The notes beneath the pieces were generated by a model. That model did no database searches. It was given only the letters and a program-made list of their open reading frames with translations, and was not told the DNA's origin. Shown one piece after another: positions 7,466 to 18,115 of a stretch of DNA of 64,000 nucleotides (position 1 is its first letter; each line of letters begins with the position of its first letter). The position numbers were made by a program, and so were the translations under genes. The stretch spans positions 4,369,001-4,433,000 of the forward strand of contig NC_008576.1 of assembly GCF_000014865.1 (NCBI RefSeq), given 5' to 3'. Origin of the DNA: Magnetococcus marinus MC-1 (GTDB lineage Bacteria; Pseudomonadota; Magnetococcia; Magnetococcales; Magnetococcaceae).

Positions 7466-9691
7466 CTATTCGGATAAGGCCGCCACCACATTGGAGCTGC
7501 TACGCAACATCGCCGTCAACTTTTGGCTGCGCTTATTAAAGTCAGCCAGATATTGCGATGGCACACTCTTACCCATAGGCAATTTAATCTGCAAGGGGTT
7601 TACCTGACGACCACGTACCCGCACCTCATAGTGCAAATGGGGACCCGTAGCGGCACCCGTGGCCCCTACATAACCAATCACTTCACCCTGTTTTACCTGA
7701 GAACCCACACTCAAACCCCGCTTAAAGGCACTCATATGGGCATAAGCCGTAGAGTAGGTGCCATTATGCTTTACCAATATCAGGTTGCCAAAGCTGCCCT
7801 TGTGCGCCCGGTAGATAATCTGACCACTGCCCGACGCCCGAATAGGGGTGCCACTGGGGGCCGCATAATCGACACCCTTGTGGGCGCGGGTAAAACCAAA
7901 AACAGGATGTTTACGCGCCAAGGAGAAACGCGAAGAGATGCGCGTAAAATCTACTGGTGCGCGGATAAACATTTTCTCCACGCTGGAACCATCGGGCTTA
8001 TAATAGCCCACCTGACCACGGGGATCCTGATAACGAATTGCCTCGTAAGCATTGCCCTGGTTGACAAATTTGGCCGCCAGAATGTTACCATTCCCCACCT
8101 TGCGCCCATCGACATAGAGCTCTTCAAAGACCACGGTAAATTGGTCTCCCGCTCGAATGTCCCGGGCAAAGTCCACATCCCATTCAAACAGTCCGGCCAG
8201 ACGCATCGCCAAGTTTTGTGACAGCCCCACATTACGGGCGGCCACCAACAAAGAACCGTTAATGGTACCCGCTACGCTACGTACCTGCACCTCGTAGGCT
8301 TTTTGCACCATCTCTGCGCGTAATGAATTGTCCGCTTTTTGGGCAATAAACAGCGTCTTATCTTTGGCCACCGCATAGCTAAGACCAATCAACTCATGCT
8401 TAGCATCAAAAGCCATATTCAGTTCACAACCCGGACGCAACCGCCGGGCAATATCAAAATCTGCCTGCTGCTGGGCGGCCTTGGCGACCTCAAAAGCCAC
8501 AAGATTAGAGACCTCATGACGGGCCAAAATGGCACTAAACATATCCCCCGGGCGGACCTTTTCGCTCACTATCTGCTTAGCTGCCGGAAAACGTGAACGC
8601 ATCTCATCGTTCTTCGCCTTGACCGCTTCTGCTGCACTGGGTTGTTCCTCTTCCGCAGCGGCATCCGCCAGGGTCACATCTTGCTCGTCCGTTTCGGCTT
8701 GCTGACCTTCAGCCTGTGCTGTTTGGGTCTGCTGTGGATCCACGACCGCCTGTTGATCAAGCGCCTGCTCCTCTTCGCTGGAAGCGTTATCCAGATGTGC
8801 TACGCTTTTAGGTGCCGGAGCAATTTTTGCGACCTTCTCACCGGTCTGACCCTCTTCGGCCTGTTCCCCGTTGGTACCATACAGTGCCGCCAAACCTGGG
8901 GACATGGTGCTGGGGGTCGCTGCGGTTTGCTGTACCTCAACCCGAGGCAAAGCAATTGAAGCGGCCAACCGCATATCTTGATCCAGCAGTTGTGCCTTAA
9001 ACGATTTTAAATCCGTCGTGGTAATAACCAGCGTACGGTTTTTGCTAATGGCATAATAAAAACCACGAAAGCTATTGTGGCTGTCCCGACGAATGAGCAC
9101 CGGATTGCCAGCGCGCATGTACCGTGCGAGGTCATAGAGCGGTTTGGCCTCGCGATACATCGCCAGTGCGGCCCCATAAGGAATTTCATAGCGTTGCAGC
9201 ATATTTGTTATGCTGTCGCCGGGTCGAACTTGATCTTCTTGCAGAGTGGTGGTCGCCACCGCCATGACAGGTTCATCGGTCTCGGCGTGGGTACCTAAGC
9301 CCAGGGGTAGATCGACACTGGGCGCCGAGGCACGGTTAACCTCCAACTCTTGGGGGGTTATTAAGCCCGCCAACAGATCTGGCTCGATCAAAGCTTCCGG
9401 CGAGAAGATGGCCGTACGGGTTGGTTCATTGTCCAAACGAGGCGGCGTCAAAGGCAGCAAACCGGCACGGTTAAGCACCATAGCATCCTGAAATCGCTGA
9501 CCGGGATGGTTCAGTGAGTGTCCCGTATGGGCATCCAACACGCGGTGGGCCACCAACCCCCCCACCGTCAAAGCACCCACCAGGAAAAAGCGCAGCCATC
9601 GACGCTCCGGGCGTTGCTGGCGTGACACAAACCCACTGGTGCGGGTGTGGGATCCCACGCGGTTAAGGTATTTTTTACTTCCAGGATTCAT
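7466..9691 (-). CDS. M23 family murein DD-endopeptidase (MepM-like)
   Basis: The 741-residue protein has an N-terminal membrane anchor (about residues 33-49). Two LysM/OapA-like modules each begin with VRPGD (EDQVRPGDSITNML and SEKVRPGDMFSAIL). They are separated by a long Ala/Gln/Glu-rich linker. The C-terminal LytM domain has zinc ligands in RAHKGVDYAAP and GPHLHYEVR. It should cleave D-Ala-mDAP crosslinks in the periplasm during wall growth. It is longer than E. coli MepM (440 residues) because of the linker. It is transcribed convergently with prmC. Confidence 0.88.
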   Translation of the reverse strand: MNPGSKKYLNRVGSHTRTSGFVSRQQRPERRWLRFFLVGALTVGGLVAHRVLDAHTGHSLNHPGQRFQDAMVLNRAGLLPLTPPRLDNEPTRTAIFSPEALIEPDLLAGLITPQELEVNRASAPSVDLPLGLGTHAETDEPVMAVATTTLQEDQVRPGDSITNMLQRYEIPYGAALAMYREAKPLYDLARYMRAGNPVLIRRDSHNSFRGFYYAISKNRTLVITTTDLKSFKAQLLDQDMRLAASIALPRVEVQQTAATPSTMSPGLAALYGTNGEQAEEGQTGEKVAKIAPAPKSVAHLDNASSEEEQALDQQAVVDPQQTQTAQAEGQQAETDEQDVTLADAAAEEEQPSAAEAVKAKNDEMRSRFPAAKQIVSEKVRPGDMFSAILARHEVSNLVAFEVAKAAQQQADFDIARRLRPGCELNMAFDAKHELIGLSYAVAKDKTLFIAQKADNSLRAEMVQKAYEVQVRSVAGTINGSLLVAARNVGLSQNLAMRLAGLFEWDVDFARDIRAGDQFTVVFEELYVDGRKVGNGNILAAKFVNQGNAYEAIRYQDPRGQVGYYKPDGSSVEKMFIRAPVDFTRISSRFSLARKHPVFGFTRAHKGVDYAAPSGTPIRASGSGQIIYRAHKGSFGNLILVKHNGTYSTAYAHMSAFKRGLSVGSQVKQGEVIGYVGATGAATGPHLHYEVRVRGRQVNPLQIKLPMGKSVPSQYLADFNKRSQKLTAMLRSSSNVVAALSE

Positions 9692-10197
9692 AGAGTTATC
9701 CGCTGACTGTATTGTATAGCCATTAAGGCAACGGGGAGAGACCCAGTGACCTTAATATGCAATTCGCAGTCCTTTTTCCGCAGACATGCTGGAAAAATTT
9801 TATGCTGCTGCGCAAGCTGCTGAATGCGTCAGGTAAAACCAGTGCAAAATAGCGTGTATGAACATGTTTTGTCAAGAATCTCGGCTTGTTATGTGACTAC
9901 TACGGTCAAAAAGCTTATATAACAATATAATCATGTAATACAAGTTTAATTCGACCTATAAAAACAAATTCATAGTGTATTAACAAACGTCCTTACACTT
10001 TGAAAAAATCTCACTAAATCAATACTTAACAAAATCTATTGCGCCAACCGAACCCAAACTTGACCGGGCGTATAGGCACACCATGCCAAAAAACCCTAAA
10101 CGGCCATCTTTTACTACGCCCTTTACCTCAGCTTGCCGATAAAGAGAATAGGCTATTTTTTCCGTTATGGCTTATCCAAGCAAGGCAGACTATACCC
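9692..10197. other. AT-rich divergent intergenic region
   Basis: About 500 bp lie between the divergent M23 peptidase and degenerate-GGDEF genes. The part from 9840 to 10030 is clearly AT-rich. It contains a possible -10 box TATAAT at 9926-9931 with only a weak -35 match. No gene is evident; the frame from 10039 is an upstream extension of the next CDS. Confidence 0.4.
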
Positions 10198-11526
10198 ATG
10201 CAAGACACCGTCACCTTACTCGAAGAGACGCTTGCTAAGCTCAAACGAAACCCGGCTGATGTAGCGGGTGCGCAAAAAATTATACGGGATCTTATTGTTA
10301 AGGGTCCCTGTGACGGTGAACTTGCCCAGATTAAACAGCTGGTCGATACCGTCTTGACCCATTTGGTCAAACCTTCTCTTGAAAAGAGCCATGAACGACA
10401 GGCCCAACTTACCCGCTTGCAAAAGGAGCTCTCCAAACAAAGGGTCCCCGATCTAGAGAAACTGAATGGTGATCTGCAAACCATCACCCCTTGGATCACC
10501 CAGCCACCCGATTGGGACCGCCAGACCCTTGCCGAGCTGGATAAACCACCAGCCGCTTTTCGCACCCATCTGCTCAACGCCCTGCACTTACTCGGTGAAG
10601 CTGACCCATGGCTTACCGAACACCTGCAACACTTTCCACCCCAACAAGAGCCCACCTGGAAACAGCTCTACAATCTGTTAACGGAGCTGCCAAACCAAGA
10701 ACTGAAACGGGAACGCCGCTGGAACCGGCAAAAGGCCGATCTTTTGCAAACCCTGCAACGTTTGGCCGAAAGCCTTAGCCAAGGTCTCAAAGATCTTGGT
10801 CAAGCGGGGGGCGAATCAGAAACCATGCTGGCCCGCCTGCAACAGAGCCCTGAAACGGTAGATCTGCTCGAACTTAAACAGGTTCTCATACAAGAGGCCG
10901 ATCTCTTTCGCCGTTACGCCAAACGGGTTCACCATCAATTAGAACAGAGCAGCGACCGCTTGCAACAGGCCCACAACCGCCTAAAAAGGATGGATGAAGC
11001 GCTGCAAGCCACCCGCGATGTCAACCTGCAAGATCCCTTTACTGGCCTGCCCAACCGCTATGCGCTAAGCGCTCATCTACAACGCATGATGGAGCGCAGC
11101 CATCAGCTCGGCCACGGTTTTTCTGTCATTGGCTGTCAGGTCGACCATCTGTCAGCCGTCCTCCATAAACTGAGCGATCACAAAGCACATCGGCTGGTGG
11201 TAGCCTTGGCTGCCCGCATGTCTCGTCTGCTGAATGATGGGGAGTGGTTGGCACGCAGTGATGTAGAGCGCTTTTATGTGTTGCTCGACGAACCCGAATA
11301 TGGGGTCAACCGGGCCACCGCGCTCTCCCACATGTTTCTTGGTTTACGGGAGGATTTAAAAGCCCCTTCACTACGCATACGCGCAGCCTTTGGCGTGGTC
11401 TGCTACGATAATCCGCTGGATGAAAAAGGGTTGCTGGAACAGGTCGAGCTTGCCATCAACCAAGCCCGCACGCTGCAAGATGGGGTGCGGGTGGTCAGCT
11501 ACACGCCCACCGGAAATCGCCCATAG
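10198..11526 (+). CDS. coiled-coil protein with degenerate GGDEF domain
   Basis: The protein has 442 residues. Residues 1-270 are helical and Gln/Leu/Lys-rich, with coiled-coil character. The C-terminal 165 residues begin with DPFTGLPNRYALSAHL, the standard start of a GGDEF domain. The active-site GGDEF is replaced by RSDVE, so it is unlikely to make c-di-GMP. It may bind GTP or c-di-GMP, or act as a scaffold. An upstream TTG at 10039 is in frame; ATG 10198 is preferred because coding character begins there. Confidence 0.75.
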   Translation: MQDTVTLLEETLAKLKRNPADVAGAQKIIRDLIVKGPCDGELAQIKQLVDTVLTHLVKPSLEKSHERQAQLTRLQKELSKQRVPDLEKLNGDLQTITPWITQPPDWDRQTLAELDKPPAAFRTHLLNALHLLGEADPWLTEHLQHFPPQQEPTWKQLYNLLTELPNQELKRERRWNRQKADLLQTLQRLAESLSQGLKDLGQAGGESETMLARLQQSPETVDLLELKQVLIQEADLFRRYAKRVHHQLEQSSDRLQQAHNRLKRMDEALQATRDVNLQDPFTGLPNRYALSAHLQRMMERSHQLGHGFSVIGCQVDHLSAVLHKLSDHKAHRLVVALAARMSRLLNDGEWLARSDVERFYVLLDEPEYGVNRATALSHMFLGLREDLKAPSLRIRAAFGVVCYDNPLDEKGLLEQVELAINQARTLQDGVRVVSYTPTGNRP

Positions 11527-11633
11527 CCCACCATGGCTAAGAGCCTGTCCCACGCTGTTTCTCCCCGTAGGGGGCATCGGTCTGACCGCAAATCTTATTG
11601 GTATCTTCAAACACTAAAAGGTTCTTTAAAATC

Positions 11634-11679
11634 CAAAGATCAAGCATGAGCGTCTGGGATTCATGACATATCCGGGCTA
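11634..11679. repeat. half copy of the inverted-repeat element found at 53175-53264
   Basis: The segment ending GGATTCATGACATATCCGGG is about 85% identical by eye to 53221-53264. It includes the right terminal arm but has no left arm nearby. It lies between convergent genes. It looks like a decayed end of a small mobile element. Confidence 0.6.
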
Positions 11680-13218
11680 GGGACTGGCCGGTTTAAACCA
11701 TTTTCGTGAGGATTCGGGTACCAGCAGATTGGAGGCCCGCACCACCACAATACCCCGAGCTTGTAAGCCCGGCAACCACTGCTTGAGTGCTTGCAACGTC
11801 ACCCCATAAGGGTGCCCAATGGCGATGGCCGAACCGCTCCGTTTGGCGATCTCTTCGGCCTCTTGCAAGCGCTTTAAAATGGCGGCAACGGTGCGTTTGT
11901 TATCCAGAAAAACCGAGCGCTTGGCACGCGGCACACCATGGGAGAGCGCCGCACGATACGCCACCGAACGGGGCGAGGTACGGCTGTCAATAAAGTAGAG
12001 CTCCCGTTTAACCAACACCTTCATCACATCATTCATGATGACGCGATTTTCGGTCAAGGCAGAACCCATATGGTTATTAATACCCACAACTTCAGGAAAG
12101 CGCTCTAAATTGTGGTTTAAAACCTCCGCAATTTCATCCGCATCCATACCCTCTAGCAGGGCGCCAGGGCCTGGGTTAACACGGGGATAGCCCTGGGGCT
12201 GCATGGGTTGGTGCAGTATAATCTCCTGCCCCTTTTTGTGGGCCATATTCACCAGCTGACGGGAGTAAGGCCCGCCCGGCAAGACCGCTAGGGTAATATC
12301 TGCCGGTAAGGAGACAATGCCCCGCCCTACCCCACCATTATAGCCAAGATCATCAATGATGACGGCAATCTTGACCATGTGGCTATGTTTGGCAGGTACG
12401 GGCTTTTTTTCTACCACAGCGGGGGGTTCGGGCTTATCCAAATCTTCGGAGAGATGCTCTTCGTAGAGAATGTCCGACTTGCTCTCGGATTTGGGGTGAG
12501 ATTTGTCATCCCCATGGGCTTTGGCCGTTTCGCTGGGCACCAACGGCTGTGTCGCTGGTGTGGCAGACGGCCCTAGACCACCCTTTTCGCCATCCGCTTC
12601 TATCTCTACGCTGGGTTGCTCTTCCAGCTCTGCGGGGGTGGGTTTTGCCTGCTCCAGATCCGTTGCAGCCTTGGTGGCAGGCTCGCTGCTCGCCTCGCTG
12701 GGTGTCGCCTTTAGAACCGTATCGGCCTCTTCTTCAACTTGGCTATCGGCGGCGACCCCTTGAGTGTTGGCTTGGCTCGGCTGTGCTCTCTCTGGCACCT
12801 CAGTCGGGGTTATTGTAGGCTCTCCCTTAACCGCCTTACCCAGCCGCTCTTCGGCCTGGCCCGTGTCGGGGTTGCTTGGCACCCTTTCAATGGGCTCAGC
12901 CTCCCCACCACGCACTGGGCTCTTGCTATCCGCCCGCGCGTTAAGCTGCAAAGCCGCTGTAACAATGCCATGCTCAAGCCCATCCGTGCGGCCAACCGCT
13001 GCACTGGCAACGGCATGCCGCAACTCTGCCCTGGGCAACGAACCTTCTGCCCAAGCATGTAGGTTATACTCAGGCTCCAGTTGAGCCCAAGGACCAGCTA
13101 CCCAAAGGTAGGCAAGAAATCCCACCAGACCAACCACCAAGAGGGTGCCCGCCAGGAAATCCCAGCGGACCCCACCGTGTTGTCCAGTGTCAGAGGTGAC
13201 ATGTTGGAGAGGGTTCAA
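11677..13218 (-). CDS. divergent polysaccharide deacetylase (YibQ family)
   Basis: The protein has 513 residues. It has an N-terminal membrane anchor (about residues 22-41), then a long low-complexity Glu/Ala/Pro-rich linker of about 220 residues. The C-terminal domain starts at VKIAVIIDDLGYNGG and contains ILHQPMQPQGYP, typical of divergent polysaccharide deacetylases. It lies downstream of envC and ctpA, an arrangement like the gpmM-envC-yibQ cluster of E. coli. A role in envelope polysaccharide or peptidoglycan turnover is inferred; the substrate is not known. Confidence 0.85.
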   Translation of the reverse strand: MNPLQHVTSDTGQHGGVRWDFLAGTLLVVGLVGFLAYLWVAGPWAQLEPEYNLHAWAEGSLPRAELRHAVASAAVGRTDGLEHGIVTAALQLNARADSKSPVRGGEAEPIERVPSNPDTGQAEERLGKAVKGEPTITPTEVPERAQPSQANTQGVAADSQVEEEADTVLKATPSEASSEPATKAATDLEQAKPTPAELEEQPSVEIEADGEKGGLGPSATPATQPLVPSETAKAHGDDKSHPKSESKSDILYEEHLSEDLDKPEPPAVVEKKPVPAKHSHMVKIAVIIDDLGYNGGVGRGIVSLPADITLAVLPGGPYSRQLVNMAHKKGQEIILHQPMQPQGYPRVNPGPGALLEGMDADEIAEVLNHNLERFPEVVGINNHMGSALTENRVIMNDVMKVLVKRELYFIDSRTSPRSVAYRAALSHGVPRAKRSVFLDNKRTVAAILKRLQEAEEIAKRSGSAIAIGHPYGVTLQALKQWLPGLQARGIVVVRASNLLVPESSRKWFKPASP

Positions 13219-13249
13219 GAAAGCACATCCGTGTCGTTAAAAGCGCTGT

Positions 13250-14644
13250 TTAGTTCTGCGCAGCGGTGGTCTGAAAAACTTGCAGACCGCGCAGCAAATC
13301 CAAAGCCCGCTTCAATTGGTAATCGTCCTTGCTGCGACCTGTCACGCTATCACGCTCGGCCTGATCATCCTCATCCTCTGTGGATTTGGTGTCACCCTTT
13401 TTCGCGCTATCCTCTGTTGTTGAGGTGGTCTCTTCTTTATCATCCATGGAACGTTTGCCATCGTTGTTAAAGTGACCTTTTAGATCCTTCTCTTTGGTCC
13501 GCTCCAAACGATCCTTACGCTTGATGAGGGTCAGATCTTCCACCACGATATCCGGCACAATACCCTTGGCCTGGATGGTGCGCCCACTGGGGGTGTAGTA
13601 GAGCGCAGTGGTCAAACGCACACCAGAACCATCAGAGAGGGGCAAAATGGTCTGTACCGAACCCTTACCAAAGGATTGGGTCCCCATAATGACCGCCCGC
13701 TTGTGGTCCTGCAACGCACCGGCCACAATTTCTGAAGCCGAGGCCGAACCACCATTGACCAGCACCACAATGGGCGCCCCCTCCATCAAGTCGCCATTGC
13801 GGGCGTCAAAAGAGAGATCTTTACCAGGAATGCGACCCTTGGTGTAAACAATACGCCCCTTGTTCAAAAAGGCATCACTCACCTGCACCGCTTGATCCAA
13901 CAGGCCACCGGGATTGTTGCGCAGATCCAATACCAGACCACGCACATTACCTTTTAGCTCGGCTTCAATCTCATCCAGCGCCTTATCCAACAAGGGCCGC
14001 GCCTGTTCGTTGAAAGAGGTAATGCGCACATAGGCTAGGTTATTCTGCTCGGCCCGCCACTTGACACTGCTGATCTTAATGATGGCACGGGTCAGGGTAA
14101 ACACCAGCGGCTTAGGCTCACCCTCACGCACGACCGTCAGTTTTATGTCAGTATCGGGCTTGCCGCGCATGCGCTTGACCGCATCCATCAGGTTCATATC
14201 CTGGGTGCTCTCATCCTCAATCTTGATGATCAGGTCCCCAGCTTTCATGCCCGCCCGGTCGGCGGGGGTATCCGCAATCGGAGCCACCACCTTGATCGCT
14301 TGCTCACCACGGGTGATCTCAATACCAAGACCCCCAAATTCACCCTTGGTATCCACCTTCATCTCTTTGAAACTATCCGGGTTCAAAAAGGAGGAGTGGG
14401 GATCTAGGGTTTCCAGCATGCCGCCAATCGCCCCGTAGAGCAGTTTTTCTTCGTCTGCCTCTTCCACATATTGTGTGCGAACCAGATCTAACACTTCAGT
14501 AAAAACTTTTAATTTTTCATAGGTTATTCTACCAAGAGCCATCCCATTATTGGCTGCTTGGACACCGACAATGAAAAGTATGAACACCACGACCAACCAT
14601 AGCCAGCCCCGTGCGGATTTTTTTTCGCTGCTCATTTTAAGCAC
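13250..14644 (-). CDS. ctpA: C-terminal processing protease, S41 family (CtpA)
   Basis: This 464-residue protease has an N-terminal membrane anchor or signal (about residues 13-31) and a PDZ domain around residues 95-180 (GGLGIEITRGEQ). The S41 catalytic part has Ser in NGGSASASEIVAG and Lys in TQSFGKGSVQ. The C-terminal tail of about 70 residues is highly charged (Lys/Glu/Asp). It degrades or trims periplasmic proteins, often endopeptidases and lytic enzymes. Its place next to envC and an M23-rich neighbourhood fits control of wall hydrolases. Confidence 0.92.
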   Translation of the reverse strand: MLKMSSEKKSARGWLWLVVVFILFIVGVQAANNGMALGRITYEKLKVFTEVLDLVRTQYVEEADEEKLLYGAIGGMLETLDPHSSFLNPDSFKEMKVDTKGEFGGLGIEITRGEQAIKVVAPIADTPADRAGMKAGDLIIKIEDESTQDMNLMDAVKRMRGKPDTDIKLTVVREGEPKPLVFTLTRAIIKISSVKWRAEQNNLAYVRITSFNEQARPLLDKALDEIEAELKGNVRGLVLDLRNNPGGLLDQAVQVSDAFLNKGRIVYTKGRIPGKDLSFDARNGDLMEGAPIVVLVNGGSASASEIVAGALQDHKRAVIMGTQSFGKGSVQTILPLSDGSGVRLTTALYYTPSGRTIQAKGIVPDIVVEDLTLIKRKDRLERTKEKDLKGHFNNDGKRSMDDKEETTSTTEDSAKKGDTKSTEDEDDQAERDSVTGRSKDDYQLKRALDLLRGLQVFQTTAAQN

Positions 14645-14890
14645 CCATCATGCGCCATGCCGCGCAAGCGTTGAGGCAGAGACCCTTGCAGTCTGCCACC
14701 CATTAGTGAATCAAATCCGTTAAAAATGCCTGAAACCGATCTATTTTTCCAGCCTCTTCCCGCAGCAGCCTGCGTGAAAATCAAATATTACCCAAAAGCG
14801 TGGTCTCTACGCCATGCAAGGGGTGTGCTAGCTTGGCCCGTAGCCTGCGCGTAAAAAACCGGCACCCCACAAAAATGGGGGCATAAAGCC
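14645..14890. other. spacer between envC and ctpA
   Basis: This is a 246-bp gap within an otherwise compact minus-strand block. It contains a short imperfect inverted repeat around 14862-14880 (CCCCACAAAAATGGGG). I see no gene or clear promoter. Confidence 0.35.
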
Positions 14891-16120
14891 CTATTTTGCG
14901 GCCAACCAACGATGGGCATTTTCGGTGCGACCATTTTGGCGTATCTCAAAATAGAGCCCCACCCGACCATCCAGGGCACCGCTGTTGCCCACCTCGGCCA
15001 TGGCGTCGCCCGCCTCAACCCAGTCACCTTGAGCGACCAACAAACGGTCATTATGCCCATACAGAGAATAGACATTCTCCCCATGATTAAGAATCAGCAG
15101 TTGGCCATACCCCCGAAACCAATCGGCATATACCACCTGCGCGCGATGGATCGCCCGCACCATGCTGCCCTTGGGTACATCATAAAAAAGCCCAGGCTCA
15201 AACTCTTCGGCGCTACCCGCCACCGGGTCAGGCAAGCGCCCTTTAACCTGGACAATTTTTTTAAAGGTCGGGGTGCGGCTCTCAACACGCCTGCTGCGGG
15301 GGGGCTGCTCGGGGGGGGCGCTGTCAATGGCCCGGGAGAGCTTACCCATAAACTGACTCAACCGCTCATGGGCCTCTTTGAGCTCAACCACCTTACGCGC
15401 ATGTAGATTACGCTCTTGCCTGACCTGATCTAACAGTTCACTGCGTTGGGTGCGGTGCTGCTGCAAATCCCCACGCAACGCCAGCTCTTTGTTGGCCAAC
15501 TGATGCAACGACGCCAATGCGGTTTGTTGCGCCGCGCTGGCCTCCTGCAACGCCTCAACACTCTTTTTATACTGCATAAAGCGGGCGTTACGCGCCTCAA
15601 TAAGATAGCGAAAGTAGACCATGTTCTGCATGGTCGCTTTGGCATGCCGCTGGGGCGATAAAATGCGCAGTGCCTCCTTGCCCTCCATGCCATAAAACAG
15701 ACGCAAATGGCCCGCCAACAGCTGCTGCTGGCGGGCCATGGCCATGGTGCGTGAGTCGATGCGTGCCGCTAAGGCCGGCAGGGTCAAACGAATGCGCTGA
15801 ACCTCCTGCTGGATCTCCGCCAGACGCTGTTCACCATCGGTCAGACGCCGCTCCATACTCTCCAACTCACTCAGCAAAGAGCGCTCCTGCCCCTTGGCTT
15901 TGTCCAGCGCCAGCTGCTCCTGTTTAAGCTGTTGGATAATCCCATCCAGCTTGGCCTGTTTGGCGCTCAGCCCAGCCGACGCATCCTGCGCCCAAACCGC
16001 ACCACTCCACAGCACCACCCCCAGTAGCACCCAACCTACCAGCCAAGCCCTATGTCCAGATAACCGCCCCACCGGGTCAAGCAACCGCCGGCTGGGTAAA
16101 CTGTACCAGGGAGACACCAT
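14891..16120 (-). CDS. envC: murein hydrolase activator EnvC
   Basis: The protein has about 409 residues. A signal peptide ends at GAVWA-QDAS, and a long coiled coil covers roughly residues 50-230. The C-terminal LytM domain is degenerate: GLYFEIR replaces the zinc-binding HLHFE of active M23 enzymes. That is the EnvC pattern, an activator of division amidases rather than a hydrolase. Two starts are plausible: ATG 16120, with GGAG 4-5 bp upstream and a 44-bp overlap with gpmI, and GTG 16072, just after the gpmI stop. The operon order gpmI-envC matches enterobacteria. Confidence 0.9.
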
Positions 16121-17633
16121 CCATCTCCAGCGGCTGAGGCAACCCCATGAGCGCCAACAAAGTTGGTGCCACATCACTCAACCGGCCATCGTGCAGTTGA
16201 GCATCCCGCCCCAAATAGATCAGCGGTGCCGGATTAAGGGTATGGGCGGTATGGGCCGTGCCCTGCTCATCCACCATTTGATCCGCATTACCATGATCGG
16301 CGGTAATAAGCACCTCACCACCCATCTGCACAATGGCATCGGTTAGACGACCCAACTGGGTGTCCACCGTTTCAATAGCCTGCACAGCGGCCTCATAGAC
16401 CCCCGTATGGCCCACCATGTCGGGGTTGGCATAGTTGACCACCACCAAGTCATAGGGGGTTGATTGGATCTTTTCAATCACCCGATCCGTCAGTTCTGCC
16501 GCCGACATCGCCGGTTGCATATCATAGGTCGCCACCTTGGGCGATGCCACCAACAGACGATCCTCACCCTCCCCCGGCTGCTCTTGCCCGCCGTTGAAAA
16601 AGTAGGTGACATGGGCATACTTCTCCGTCTCCGCCGCCCGCAGTTGGGTCAACCCGTGTTGGGCCATCACCTGCCCCAAAATATTGGTCAACGCCACCGG
16701 GGGATAGGCAATCTGTACGTTTTGCAGCGACACATCATATTGGGTCAGGCAGACATAGGCCGACAACTTGGGCAAGCCATCCCGCACAAAGGGTTCAAAG
16801 GTGGTATCGGTAAACACATGACTGATCTCCCGCACCCGGTCGGCGCGAAAGTTCATACAGATAAGCGTATCACCATCGTTGATCATGCCGATGGGCTGGC
16901 CTTGCTCCACCATTACCGCAGGCTCCACAAACTCGTCGGTCTGCTGGGCATCGTAAGCGGCCTGAATGGCCTCACAAGCGCTGTCAAAGGGGGTGCCTTC
17001 ACCCAGTGCCATCAGCCGATAACCTCGCTCCACCCGCTCCCAGCGCTTATCCCGGTCCATGGTAAAGTAGCGCCCGCACACGGTCGCCACGCGCCCGGCA
17101 CCCAACTTTTGCAACCCCTCTTCAAAACGGGTCATATATTCCATGGCGGATTGAGGCGGGGTATCTCGACCATCCAACAGCGCATGGATATAGATCTCAC
17201 TGGCCCCATTTTGTTTGGCACACTGCACCGCCGCCAAGATTTGATCTTGGTGGGAGTGGACACCACCGGGTGAAAGCAAACCATACAGATGCACCGCCCC
17301 CCCTGCCTCATTAGCGGCGCGGATGGCATCCAGCAATACCTGATTGTGCATAAAGGAGCCATCCTCAATGGCACAGCTTACCCGGGTAAACTCCTGGTAG
17401 ACCACCCGCCCAGCACCCAAATTAAGATGTCCCACCTCCGAGTTGCCCATCTGCCCGTCGGGCAGGCCCACATCCCTGCCCGAGGTACGCACTTGAGCAT
17501 GGGGGCGGTTGGCCAACCAGTCATCCATATGGGGGGTGGAGGCATTGGCAATGGCATTATTTTCTTGGGTATCGCGCAGACCCCAGCCATCCAGGATGAC
17601 CAGCGTCATAGGTTTGGGACGGTGCGTTTGCAT
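16077..17633 (-). CDS. gpmI: cofactor-independent phosphoglycerate mutase
   Basis: The protein has 518 residues, the usual iPGM length. It begins [13 protein letters not shown] after a short leader and has the catalytic Ser in [15 protein letters not shown], plus LDGRDTPP and the metal-binding ITADHGNAD. It interconverts 3- and 2-phosphoglycerate in glycolysis using two Mn ions. The frame is open to 17687; ATG 17633 gives the normal N-terminus. It is the first gene of the gpmI-envC-ctpA-yibQ block. Confidence 0.95.
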
Positions 17634-18115
17634 GGTCGAAACGTGCTCCGTATAAAGATAGCAAGGAGAGACGCGCAGCCAAGACAAGGCGCGCTATATC
17701 GGTTTGTCATCATACCACCAGCCTATGACGGAACCAAGAGCACCCTGTAAAGCTTTCTCGCAAAGAGGCTGCTTTTCGCTGTTTTTACGGCTTTAGTCGG
17801 GCCACAATCCCTTTTCCAAGCCTGGATTTTTCCCCTATTTCATGCCACCCCTCCCCTTGTTTGGCCGGTTTGGACCTCTTTTGCAGGTCCCTCACCCCTT
17901 GGGCGGGTCTCGTAGAAATCCCCTCCATGATTAGGCTACGCTGCCCTTATCGCGAGGCTGTCAAGGGGGATCGAGCTTTGTTGGATGGTGCTCTATCGTG
18001 GGCCACTGGGCAGCTCCTCATCTCAGGCTGAGCCCGCTTGTAACCGAATATACTTTGCCTAAGGGCATTTTAGCTCTACCATCCATGGGGTCATCAACAC
18101 CGTTATGGGGCTGAC
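17634..18115. other. divergent intergenic region, gpmI / SLC13 permease
   Basis: About 480 bp separate the two divergent genes. I find no open frame with coding character, tRNA or clear terminator. It should hold the promoters of both genes, but no close match to TTGACA/TATAAT stands out. Confidence 0.4.

Noticed and set aside
7523-8221. 232-codon plus-strand frame opposite the M23 peptidase
   Set aside because: The minus-strand frame has clear LytM and anchor features; the opposite frame has none.
12503-13084. Overlapping plus-strand frames opposite the YibQ linker
   Set aside because: They are shadows of the low-complexity Ala/Glu/Pro-rich linker on the minus strand.
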